A program made the position numbers and the translations under genes. Under the pieces are notes generated by a model. The model was not told where the DNA came from. It did not search any database and saw nothing but the letters and a program-made list of their open reading frames with translations. A stretch of 64,000 nucleotides of DNA, from the NCBI RefSeq assembly GCF_027579695.1, contig NC_083570.1, positions 12,994,551-13,058,550 of the forward strand, read 5' to 3'. The stretch comes from Neoarius graeffei. Its lineage: Eukaryota > Chordata > Actinopteri > Siluriformes > Ariidae. Shown one piece after another: positions 20,590 through 30,932 of this stretch (position 1 is the first letter of the stretch; each line of letters begins with the position of its first letter).

Positions 20590-21670
20590 CAGTGGCGGCT
20601 CCAGAGATTTTTCCTTAGGGTGGCAAAGGAGGGGCATAGGTTCCAGGAGGGGGCATAGGTTGTCGATGCAGCAGTTTATGCAAATCATAGAAATCATTTT
20701 TACTTACGCTCAAGAAAGACTCACAATCAAGTCATCTTGTCAAATATGTATTGAGCTATTGTACCATCAAGGAAAATGGATTCAACCATCTAAACCATCT
20801 TTTCTGAAAGTATGTTCCCAAGTAATGAATGGAACTATTCTGCCCTAGCGATGTATCAAAAAATAGACAGATAGCGAACGGTTTAGATTGTGGATCTTTA
20901 CTGAAGACTTCAAACTTATACAGATGTGTTCATCCTCAATTTCCGTAAAACTAAAAGAAACAAATTAAGCATATCACTAAACTGAATAGCACACAGGTGA
21001 AAACATGAGCTAAGCTGACCTGCTAGTAATGCTAACACACAACACACAAGTTGTTTACTTTCTAAAGCCTATCACTTTACAAAACTATTAGCTTTCATTT
21101 CGTTGCCTAGCATACACAGAAAGTAAGACATAACTTACAGGTATAGCTACTACTGGAACCTAGCAAGACAGCACTCCATACTGTACATCCAACCAATGAC
21201 TGTATAGCCTACTTCATCCAACAAAAAACTAACGTTTTAGAAAAACTAACGTCTCTGATTGTAATAAAAATATTGATAATAAAGAAAGCTGGGCTAAAAG
21301 AATAATTGAGTACCAAAATGCATTTAACATAGCAAGGACAAGACTATGTTCTATCAGGTGAAAACAATTTGACCAACCTCTTTGCTCCAGCACGTTGCCT
21401 CATCAGAAGTCGAGCATTCAGAAGAATCATAACAGAACGTCTCTCTCTGGGTGAAACCATTTCAAAATTCCGGGGGTGGGGTGGGGTGGGGTGTGAAATA
21501 ACGGTAGGTAGAGATGAGATGAGGGCTTAGTATCTCTGTAGATAGATAATTGAATTTCAAAAATGTGTTTTAGTAAATAATTCTTTTTAAAATAGGGGGC
21601 AACTGTGGTGGCAAGACATACTTTTACAGTGGCAACTGCCACCTTTTGCCACCCCTTAATACCGCACCTG
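20590..21670. mobile_element. 1081-bp hAT-type MITE inside Tc1
   Basis: CCTGTTAG is duplicated exactly at 20,582-20,589 and 21,671-21,678 (8 bp, as in hAT). The ends are CAGTGGCGGCTCCAG and (reverse complement) CAGGTGCGGTATTAAGG. No transposase ORF. Its last 140 bp reappear at 48,785-48,925. Confidence 0.85.
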
Positions 21671-21770
21671 CCTGTTAGTGATCATGATTGACTACAGCTG
21701 GTAGCTTCTCTGTGCCTTCATAAAAACGGTTTGTTTACAGCACTCATTGAACTGACCAACACACAGTAAA

Positions 21771-22320
21771 ATGGGAAAGTCCAAGGAGCTCAGTGCAGAT
21801 CTGAGAAAGAGGATCGCAGATGTACACAACTCCGGAATGTCTCTTAGAGACATTTCTAAACAACTGCAGATCCCAAGATCAGTTCAAACAATTGTAGGTA
21901 AGTTACTGGGAGGTGTAGTCCCTTTGCCAATCCACTGTACTTCAAGAAAACCCAAACTGTCACCCTCAGCTGAAAGGAAATTGGTTCCGATGGTCAGGAA
22001 AAACCCAGGACCTACCATGGCACAGTCCTGCGATGAACTGGAAGCTAATGGATCACTGTCTACAGTTCAGTGAGTTTTATATCACCATGGACTAAGAGGC
22101 TGCTATCCAAGAAATAACCCTCTGCTCCAAAATTGACATCTTCAAGCTTAACTAAAGTTTGAAGCTGACCAGATAGGCAAAGAAAAAGCCTTCTGGAGGA
22201 AAGCTGTATGGTCAGATGAGACAAAAATTGAGATGTTTGGCCACAGTGGCCACCATATACAGAGGGACACTGTACCAGCTGGTGGTGGTGGCAGGATCAT
22301 CATGCTCTGGGGCTGTTTTA
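21771..22320 (+). pseudogene. Tc1-type transposase, decayed (copy 1)
   Basis: The ORF 21,771-22,073 encodes the N-terminal DNA-binding part: MGKSKELSADLRKRI, HNSGMSLRDISKQLQIPRS, RKPKLSPSAERKLVPMVRKN: two helix-turn-helix (paired-like) regions. After a stop the DDE part is only partly legible: WSDETKIEMFG, then TVPAGGGGRIIMLWGC (about 22,210-22,320). The last catalytic segment is absent, replaced by LINE-B. The same broken gene with the same lesions is at 49,027. Confidence 0.88.
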
Positions 22321-22330
22321 CTGTTTTACA

Positions 22331-23364
22331 TGCTCTGGCGCTGTGGAAGACGGCTGCCTCTCCAGTAGCTCTGTAGTTTTTAGTTCTTTAAACCTCTTTT
22401 TTTTCTACTTTTTTACTTTTCTGCTCTTCTTACGAATACATAGTGTGTTTTTCTTCATATTCCATGGATATTTTTAACTTTAACATGCAACCAGGAGCCA
22501 GTCTTCTTGCTTATTCGAGAGAGGAGCTGCTGGCCCTGAAAACAATGGGGCAGGCCGGGATACGACACCACATCCCGGCGGAGCTGAGGAGGAGACCCAG
22601 GGGCTGCAATGCCGGGGCTAAGCTAAAGGCTAGACTAGTGGACAACCAGTGGCACTGCAAACCATCTATTCCCTCCATTATAACGGGGAATGTGAACTCG
22701 CTGCCAAACAAGGTCGACAAGCTATCCACACTGAACAGCCAACGGACTTACCGTGAGAGCAGCTTGTTTATTTTTACGGAGACATGGCTAACCCACCTTG
22801 TACTGGATGCTAACGTGGACCTGCATGGATTCACTGCTGTGAGAGCCGACAGAGACACTAAAGTATGCGGGAAAAGCAAAGGTGGGGGACTCATCATCTA
22901 CGTGAACAACCGCTGGTGTAACCGCGGACATATCTCCGTAAAGACAGTTTTATGTTGCCCGGACTTGGAGCTGCTAGCCGTTAGCCTGCGGCCATATTAT
23001 CTGCCGAGGGAGTTCAGTCACGTGATCACCATCTGTGTTTACATCCCTCCGAGGACAGACACATCCGCTGCATGTGAGAGGATTCACTCTGTCACAGCAA
23101 GGCTGCAGACACAGCACCCTGTGGCATTTATGATCATTTCTGGGGACTTTAATCACGCTACTTTGGACTCTACTTTGGCTGCTTTTTATCAGGTTGTGGA
23201 CTGTCCAACAAGGAACAACAGGACAATTGACTTGCTGTATGCTAATGTGAGGGATGCATACAGAGTCACACCCCTCCCCCCACTAGGGAAGTCTGACCAC
23301 AACCTGGTTTGTCTATGGCCAAAGTACATCCCCCTGGTCCAAAGACAGCCTGGAACAACTAGCT
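22331..23364 (+). pseudogene. LINE-B (L2/CR1-like) endonuclease, copy 1
   Basis: The reading starts at an ATG at 22,443 and runs: SIITGNVNSLPNKVDKL, FIFTETWLT, GKSKGGGLIIYVN, ICVYIPPRT, MIISGDFNHATLD, DCPTRNNRTIDLLY, LGKSDHNLVCL. All APE-type endonuclease motifs (N, E, GDFN, SDH) are intact. The LINE is cut at about 23,364 by the left end of the EnSpm element. A related, less truncated copy lies at 49,567-50,838. Confidence 0.88.
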
Positions 23365-23625
23365 TGTTCCCAGAACGTTCTGGGCACGTACGCCTTTGGT
23401 TGCCTATACGTTGCATACACATTAGGTTTGGTTGCCACTTGGTTGCCACGTGCTTGCCATGGAAAGTTTTTCTGACGTTGCCCAAACGTTTCCTGTTGGT
23501 TACAACAACAACCTTCCCTTGCCCTTCTCCTAACCTTGCTGGTTGCATGTTTGGTTCCCTGAATGTTAGCCTAACGTCCCCCTGACGTTGTAGAATGTTA
23601 TGTTTTGGTTAGATTTTGCTTGCAA
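23365..23625. repeat. EnSpm left subterminal AACGTT repeats
   Basis: It opens with the 16-bp palindrome CCCAGAACGTTCTGGG, followed by many ACGTT/GGTTGCC/GTTGGTTAC motifs. The order (TTGGTTAC, CCTAAC, AACGTCCCC, GACGTTG, AACGTT/AATGTTATGTTTGG) recurs in reverse complement at 47,209-47,398, so the two are the paired ends of one element. Dense short repeats near the ends are usual for CACTA elements, where the transposase binds. Confidence 0.7.
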
Positions 23626-23769
23626 CTAATTAGCAACATCAACACATAACTGCTAGCCCATCTACATGAGAAAACTGTCAGTGATGAATGAACAGGCAAA
23701 TTTGGCAGGTCTTGAAAGTTTAATGAGATAAAATATAAATAACAAATTTGAATAAAAAAATGTTTGAAA

Positions 23770-23965
23770 ATAAAAAATAAAAAAGTTTCTGAAAGTGTAA
23801 TGGTGCATTCAATAAAACAATCATATATATATACAAAACGGAATAAAATAGAAAAGTTTCTGAAAGTGTAACGGTGCATTCAATAAAACAATCATATATA
23901 TATATATATATACAAAACTGAATAAAATAGAAATAACAGTTTTTTAAAGTGTAACTGTGCATTCA
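23770..23965. repeat. Tandem repeat, ~87-bp unit, about 2.3 copies
   Basis: GTGTAACGGTGCATTCAATA with a following TATATA tract recurs near 23,800, 23,870 and 23,950. AT-rich, internal to the EnSpm left arm. Confidence 0.75.
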
Positions 23966-24612
23966 ATAACAAAAACATAAAATATAATAAAAAAAATCAC
24001 TTCACAAAAAAATAGAATAAAAAAAACACTGTTCACAAAAAAAAGAATAAAAATTCACTGTTCACAATTCAATTGTCCATCCATTGCTGCTGACCAGCTG
24101 ATCTGAAAAGAAAAAGGAACAAAAAGGAACAAGAACAATGAGCACATGTCCACAAAAGCATGATAAACCACCCTACTACCAACCACGAAATTTCTGTGAT
24201 TGCACCAAATTAGAGAGCAGAAGTATATCGTCTGTGTGTTGCAAATTTTAGAGTCTGCCCAAGGCAATTCCTCCACTTCAGCTTCCGTATGGCCGGGAAA
24301 TTTTTTGACACATGCAGCTAGAAGGCAAAATAAAGGAAAGTTACACATCAAAACCTAGTCAGTCAAGCATGGCATAAAAGTGATGTGATCAATATATAAA
24401 ACACTTACCCTTTATAATCTTGCACAGAATGAGGTCATCAAAGGACATTTTGGCCTGTCTGCCCCGCAAGCTGTACTGGGCGAGTACCTTATTATTTGCC
24501 ACTCGGCGTAGCATACGGCGAATGGCTGCCCCTAAACCTGCCCCTCCGACAGTTTCAAGAAAATGTTGCTGTAAAAAAATAAAAATAATAATAATTATAC
24601 AATGAAAATTAC

Positions 24613-24665
24613 TGTAGCGAGCTTATACAATACACACACACACACACACACATTATATACTAATA
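24613..24665. repeat. (CA)n and TA-rich microsatellite
   Basis: ACACACACACACACACACAC within an intron of the DUF4806-type gene. Confidence 0.85.
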
Positions 24666-25009
24666 TATATGACAGGGCAAATTACCATCTTGTTCCTCTT
24701 GTCTGGTTGTTCCAGACTCCTATCCAACTCCAGCAGCTCCATCACCGTGCTGCATGGTTTAGCCAACACCACATCTTCTTGCTGGAGTTGAGGCGTGTGT
24801 GTCGGGGCATTGGTCTCCACCAATGACTCGATCTTGTCAAACCTAGCCTCGATCCTCCGCATCAAGCGACTCATGTGGGCCTCTGTGACTATGGGGACAA
24901 ATGTGATGGAAGTTGTAATTTATAATGTACTTTCCTGAGTGAGTGAACTAGTTAAGTGTGTATAAAAGTACTTACTTCTCTCAAACATGGCTGCGACAGC
25001 CGAAACACC

Positions 25010-25335
25010 CTGTCCGTCATGAAGCGCCCGGCTGCTGGCTGAAGTTTTCAAAAAGAAAATTAGTTTTCCTGTTCATGATTTTGTATTCCAACATCTGTTA
25101 ATGGGAACTTGAAAGCAACTGTACGTTGAACAGAGTCAAAAGAGGTTTCCAGTGAGGTGCCTGGCTGACTGAATTGGGTGTAGCGCCCAGCTGCTGGCTG
25201 AAGTTTTCAAAAAAAAATATTAGTATAATATTTTATACTATTTTATAATATTATAATAGGTAAATATTATTTTTCCTATTCATGATTTTGTATTCCAAAA
25301 TCTGTAAATGGGAACGTGAAAGCAACTGTACCTTG
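25010..25335. repeat. Tandem duplication of an exon plus intron segment (~180 bp)
   Basis: GGCTGCTGGCTGAAGTTTTC and CATGATTTTGTATTCCAA with GAAAGCAACTGTAC each occur twice (25,025-25,130 and 25,190-25,330). This duplicates a small exon of the DUF4806-type gene (CCAGCAGCYGGGCGCT start on the minus strand) and its splice sites. Confidence 0.75.
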
Positions 25336-25428
25336 AACAGGGTCAACAGGACTTGGGCTAGGGTGGTGAGGACTGGCTCCAGTCCCGGCTGGTGTTGACC
25401 CTGAAAAGATGGTGCATATGGATGTTAA

Positions 25429-25850
25429 AGGAACAGTCCACCGTACTTCCATAATGAAATATGTTCTTCTCTGAATTGAGACGAGCTGATCCGTACCTCT
25501 CCAAGCTTTGTGCGACCTCCCAGTCAGTCAGACGCGCTGTTACTCTTGTTAGCAATGTAGCTAGGCTCAGCATGGCCAATGGTATTTTTTGGGGCTGTAG
25601 TTAGATGTGACCAAACTCTTCCACGTTTTTCCTGTTTACATAGGTTTATATGACCAGTGACATGAAACAAAGTTCAGTTACACAAATTGAAACGTGGCGA
25701 TTTTCTATGCTATGGAAAGTCCGCACTATAATGACAGGCGTACTAACACCTTCTGCGCACTTCAACAGCGCATTGATACCTTCACTCCTGTTTTCCCTCT
25801 CTCCCCCGCCCCCCCTGACTTCCGTCAATACACAGCCAATGTGACTGGAA
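25429..25850 (+). repeat. Kolobok left terminal inverted repeat
   Basis: About 420 bp. It matches the reverse complement of 37,780-38,195 with few differences (for example GTGACCAAACTCTTCCACG, GACATGAAACAAAGTTCAG and TCCGCACTATAATGACAGG shared). The THAP exon starts 83 bp further in, so the repeat probably includes its promoter. Confidence 0.92.
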
Positions 25851-27424
25851 ACATCAGTGCTGTGGTCAGTAATAGTCAGAGGTTAGTCGAGGAATCATCC
25901 GTTTGCGAGCCAAACTGAGCGGCTAAAAAACAATGGTTATTACATGCATCGTGCCGGGTTGTGGCAACAAGCCGAGGGTTTACAGTCCCGTGATGTTTCA
26001 CAACATTCCAACTTATTACAAATGGCGGAAAGTTTGGCTAGCTGCTTTACAGTTGGATCCCTCAACACCGCTGGACGTTGTGAAGACCTGGAGAGTTTGC
26101 TCCGAACATTTCACAGATGAGGACTACACAGCAACTGGAAAACGACTGAATGACATGGCAACACCGTCAATTCAGAAATTACGCATCCAATGCAGTGACT
26201 CATCGCTCAACACTGTAAGTGTCTTTTTTGCACCTTATTGTTTTTGGAAGTGGCATTAGCTAGCCTATCCTACTGTAGGTGAGTCCGGTTAGCACAGATA
26301 ACTTCACTACAAAATCATTACACTTCTGAGACTTGCTATAAGAATTTACTGATTGAGGCACATACTGTAACTTAGCTAAGGTATAACAAAGAAGTAGCCT
26401 AACTTCACCGTGCCACTTTGTGTGATGTTTTTGTGCTTGTCTAACGATGTACTTTTGTATTGTCTGACGGTGTTATCTGATGATGTACCGTATGTTGCAT
26501 TCATATGATAGGTTTGTGTTTTTGACGTTTCAATCCTGACGGTGCAGGGGGGAGGGGGAGGTTTGTGTTTTTGATGTTTCGATCCGTTATGTTGTTGAAA
26601 AAAAGATTTCCCTCAATTGACCATAAATGCTGTGTATCTACAGCACCATACTGCAGAGCCTGAATATTGAGCAAACTTTAGTCTCAGGCAACTAGTGTGT
26701 GTGTGTGTATAGTTCATGGCAATGTACTGGTAGGGTAGCCTACTTCTTGTCGTATACAGCAGGTGGGCGATCAGTGACTGACGGTGCAGGGGGGAGGGGG
26801 AGGCTTATCACTGGTGAGGCATAAAATGTAGATACTGTCTGTCTATATAATGCCCTGTGACAAAACTTACTGACTTTGATAAATGTAAAAACTGACAAGC
26901 GTTGTAGTGCTTTATGTTGTATTGGAAAAGAGTAAACTTGTAATCTGTCTGTGTTGTCAATGTTATACAGGAAGAGTCAAGTGATGCACAGCATGATCTG
27001 CCTGAACCAGAGGAAACCTTTTTTTGAGGGTGTTCCTCATTCAACCTCCCAGAAGCAAAAAGCTGAGGAGACAACATCTACATTCCGAGCACCCTTGCCT
27101 GTCCAGCTAGCCAGTCCTTCACACGCACGTCCTCCCAAAAGAGCTGTCCTGGCTCCCATGTGGACAAAGCAATCAGTAAGCTAATAAATCTTCATGTTTT
27201 ATATGGCGGTATAATTGACTTGCAACCTATATTTATATTTTGATGTGTTTCCTTACTAGGACACTGCATCTTCATCGACAACGAAGGCCACCACCCATAG
27301 TCCAAGAAAAAGCCACCACCCATAGTCCACGAAATATGAGGTGAGTGACCTATAAGTTCTGCTATAGATGAGCATCATAAAATACAAGGAAACTATTTAA
27401 CTTTTTTTCCTGCAAAGTTACAAT

Positions 27425-27490
27425 ATGCACTGCATGTATGTATGTATGTATGTATGTATGTATGTATGCAAGAATGTATGTATGTAGATA
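27425..27490. repeat. (ATGT)n microsatellite
   Basis: About ten GTAT units with minor variants, in an intron of the Kolobok transposase. Confidence 0.9.
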
Positions 27491-30400
27491 TGTAAGTGGA
27501 ATTAGTTGTGGGTGTGAGTGAGTGAGTGAGTGACTGTGGAATACACTGATAAGTGTGGGGAAAAGCTTGTGTTGGGATGAATAGAAGTGTGGATGCATGT
27601 AAATGCCTTGATGTGCCTGAAGTTACAGTAATATTTGAAGTTGCTTTGTTTGAAATTAATGTTGGAAAGGTAAGCGATGGTTGGTATAGTAGGCTATGCC
27701 TTCACTGCTTTACAATCTTTGCTTGTTGTCTTGTCAATGGAACTTTATGCCTATGAATGTTGTGACTTATGTAACTGAAAAACTACTACTGAAATATTAC
27801 TCTTTGTAACAGTAATGAGGCATATTTTTATTTGTCTTCATCAGGAACCACACCTCATTGGAGCAACAGCGATGGACATGAGTGCAACATCGGACTTTGA
27901 TGTCAGCATGACCTCTGAGACTGCTCTTGATCCTGCAGACAGCAGCTATGTGCCAGATAGCAGCCCCTCAACCTCCACCACAGGAAGTTCCTCAAGCCTC
28001 CCTGGACAACCCAGAGGATGGAGGGAAAGGAAGTGGATCATGAACGAGTCCAAGCTCATGGAGCTGTTCCAAAGATGCCCAGAATGCCGTTCTGCGATGT
28101 GTGACCTCCATCAAACTGTATCGCACTGTGGCAGCAGAATAAAAATAAAATGGCAATGCGACAGTGGCCGTGTGGGAAAATGGGAGTCATGTCCCGAAGT
28201 ACGTGGGATGCCAGAAAATAACTTATTGACACAAGCTGCAATTGTCTTCACTGGTGCAACATACACCGATATTGCTGACTGGGCAGGACTTCTCAACCTG
28301 CAGTTGCCCCACAAATCATGGTACAATGTGATCCAGAACACTTACCTGCTCCCAGCAATTGAACAAGTGTACATAACACATGAGGACATCATCAAAGCAA
28401 GACTAATCTGCCAATTAGAGGATGGTGAGGGAGTGCAGCTATGTGGTGATGGCAGAAGTGACAGCCCCGGGCATTCCAGCAAATACAACACATACTCTTT
28501 CATGGATGACTCAACGAAGCAGATTGTGGTGTTTGAGCTGATGCAGGTAAGGCTGTGAATTATCACAAAAACATGGTCAGTTCTGCAACACCTGTCATAC
28601 AACTCTGTAACCAACGGATAAATTACATTTCAGATTCCCTCATCCATACATTTGTGCTCCACAGGTGTCCCAGGCCTCAAGTTCTGCTGCGATGGAACCA
28701 TTGGGTTTCAGGAAAGGACTGGACAACATCCTGAATGAGGGCATCGATGTAACAGTGGTCACCACTGACCGGCATCCCTCCATCCGAAAAATTATGAGAG
28801 AGGAGTATCCTAACATCATTCATCAATTTGACCCATGGCATGTAGCAAAAGGTTAGTTTTCTGTTAGTCTATATCTACTATCTATTATTGTCTTGTAATT
28901 ATGTTTTAATAGTGTTTCCTTGAGGAATGTAGTAGGCTGCAGAATGTGTGTGGTGCACTCTCAATGCTTTTTTTTTCAATTTCATTGAGATGTCTTTTTT
29001 AGCAAAAGATTACACAAATGACAAATGTCAGACAGACTGAAATGATGCTGAAACATCAGTATGCATCACATGTGGTCGAAAAGGGGGGGCACTCCAGTCA
29101 ATGTAATGAAAAGGGAAACACTGAAAGAAATAGGTGCACATCCATATTTCTATCAATTGATTTTATGTAATTGTCCAGGATTTAAAAAGAAAATGGGAGC
29201 GACATCCAACAGGAGGGAATACAAAAGATCTTGCTCCTTGGGTCCGGAGTGTCGCCAACCACATGTGGTGGAGCTGTTGCACCTGCAAAGGAAATCCAAA
29301 GGTAACAAGCATACAGACACACCTGTATTGACATTCCGGTTAGATGCGGATGTAATGCACGGCAACCCTTTGCTGTTGCACATGGAAAGCTACTGTGTTG
29401 TACTTCAGATGGTTCAAAAATTGCCTCTGCTCTTATGTTGTCAGGAGCTGCTCAGGCGATGGATTTCTCTCCTACACCACATCACTGGGGTCCACCGCTG
29501 GGAAGACAATGGCGTGGAATACAGATGTTTCCACAAAGAGTTGTCTGCACAGCAACAAAGAAGCAAGAGGTGGCTAAAAGTGAATTACCCTTCCTACAAA
29601 GTCCTGAAGTCAATGATGATGGACACTCGCTTCCTCAAAGACCTTCAACAGATGACACTGTTCAAACATACAGGTATGTGTATCTAAGATTTTAATAAGG
29701 CAAAATAGTGACATGGCGAAAGTTATGGGTATGACTGTGATTAGGATCTTGAGTTCTCCACCACACAATAACAGTACTGTATGTATCATGTATATTATAG
29801 ACCAGTACTAATGTACAGTATAATAGTCATGGCACAGTCATTGTAAATCACCCACAACCATGCATGATCTTTTTTCCACTGTAAATCCTGGTGGTAAGTT
29901 TGTGCCACTGATAAAACTCTGCAGACTTAGTTTCTGATAGACAAACTTGATTCAGGTGTTATTCTTTGGATGATTCATCAAAGGAAAGACAAAGACTTCT
30001 GAGAAACACAGAAAATGTCCACATCATGAGACCAGGGGGGTGTAGCCCCAAATTTACAAACTTTACCAGGTTTGAAAAATTCCAGTTCTACCTACTAACG
30101 AGAACATAGACACAGGGTGAGGGCTATCTATTGTGCGCAGGAGAACGGCCGTTAACGGCCGGGGGGGGGATTAAGAGATGGGCAGTTTACCCCCTATTGA
30201 CAGGAGGTCACACCTATAGCAACAATAGGTGCAAAGGTAGTCTCCTGGGGGGGCCGACGCTTGGGGCCAACAACTGAAATGCCGAAGTAAAGCAAAACCT
30301 AAAAGTGCAAATAGGAGACATTACTGATATTCCTTCAACATATTGATATTCCTTCAACATATTAAAAGTAAACCTGAAACATATTACCCAAACTCATTAG

Positions 30401-30796
30401 AGCCTTTCTTCTGTTTTGTTTTTTATGTTTCAGGACAACCTGAGGTGTTTCACAATGCACTCTTGAAGTACTGCCCAAAGCAACTTCATTTTGAATACCC
30501 TGCAATGAAGGCACACACTATGCTTGCAATCATGGACCACAATGAGAATCACTCAAGAGAACGGGAACAAGCAAGAACTGCAGGAGGTGGGTACACTGGT
30601 ACCACAAGTACTACACTACTAAAATAGTGTAATAACTGCAATAACACATATCTGCCTTCAGGATCATGACCATCACATATGTTACAGATATGACTGACCG
30701 GTGTTATTTCAACCTTTTCAGGAAAACATGCCTGGGAAATAGTCCCCAAAAATGGGTGACATCATAATTTTAGAAACGATAACGTACTATATTTTG

Positions 30797-30800
<4 letters not shown>

Positions 30801-30861
<61 letters not shown>

Positions 30862-30862
30862 A
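30801..30862. repeat. (TA)n followed by T run
   Basis: About 22 TA units and 17 Ts just upstream of the hAT insertion. Confidence 0.95.
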
Positions 30863-30932
30863 AATTGCAGGTCTCTCAAGACCATAGTCCCAACAAATGT
30901 GTGATGGGATACATTTAGAAGTGACAACCTTC

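Larger units (their letters stand above)
20259..22330 (+). mobile_element. Tc1-type transposon, right end missing
   Basis: The left end ACAGTTGTGGTCAGAAGTTC follows a TA in Gypsy gag, and internal ACATACA direct repeats are seen near 20,280-20,510. An hAT MITE (20,590-21,670) splits its 5' region. The decayed transposase follows, and the right part is replaced by LINE-B at about 22,330. No matching right terminus was found downstream. Confidence 0.85.

Noticed and set aside
23365-23625. A separate small MITE ended at about 23.6 kb
   Set aside because: Its repeats match in inverse the sequence at 47.2-47.4 kb, so it is better explained as one end of the large EnSpm element; no partner end is found nearby.
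25933-26214. Host THAP-domain gene
   Set aside because: Followed by Kolobok transposase exons and enclosed by TTAA-flanked inverted repeats, so it is the transposon's own THAP domain.
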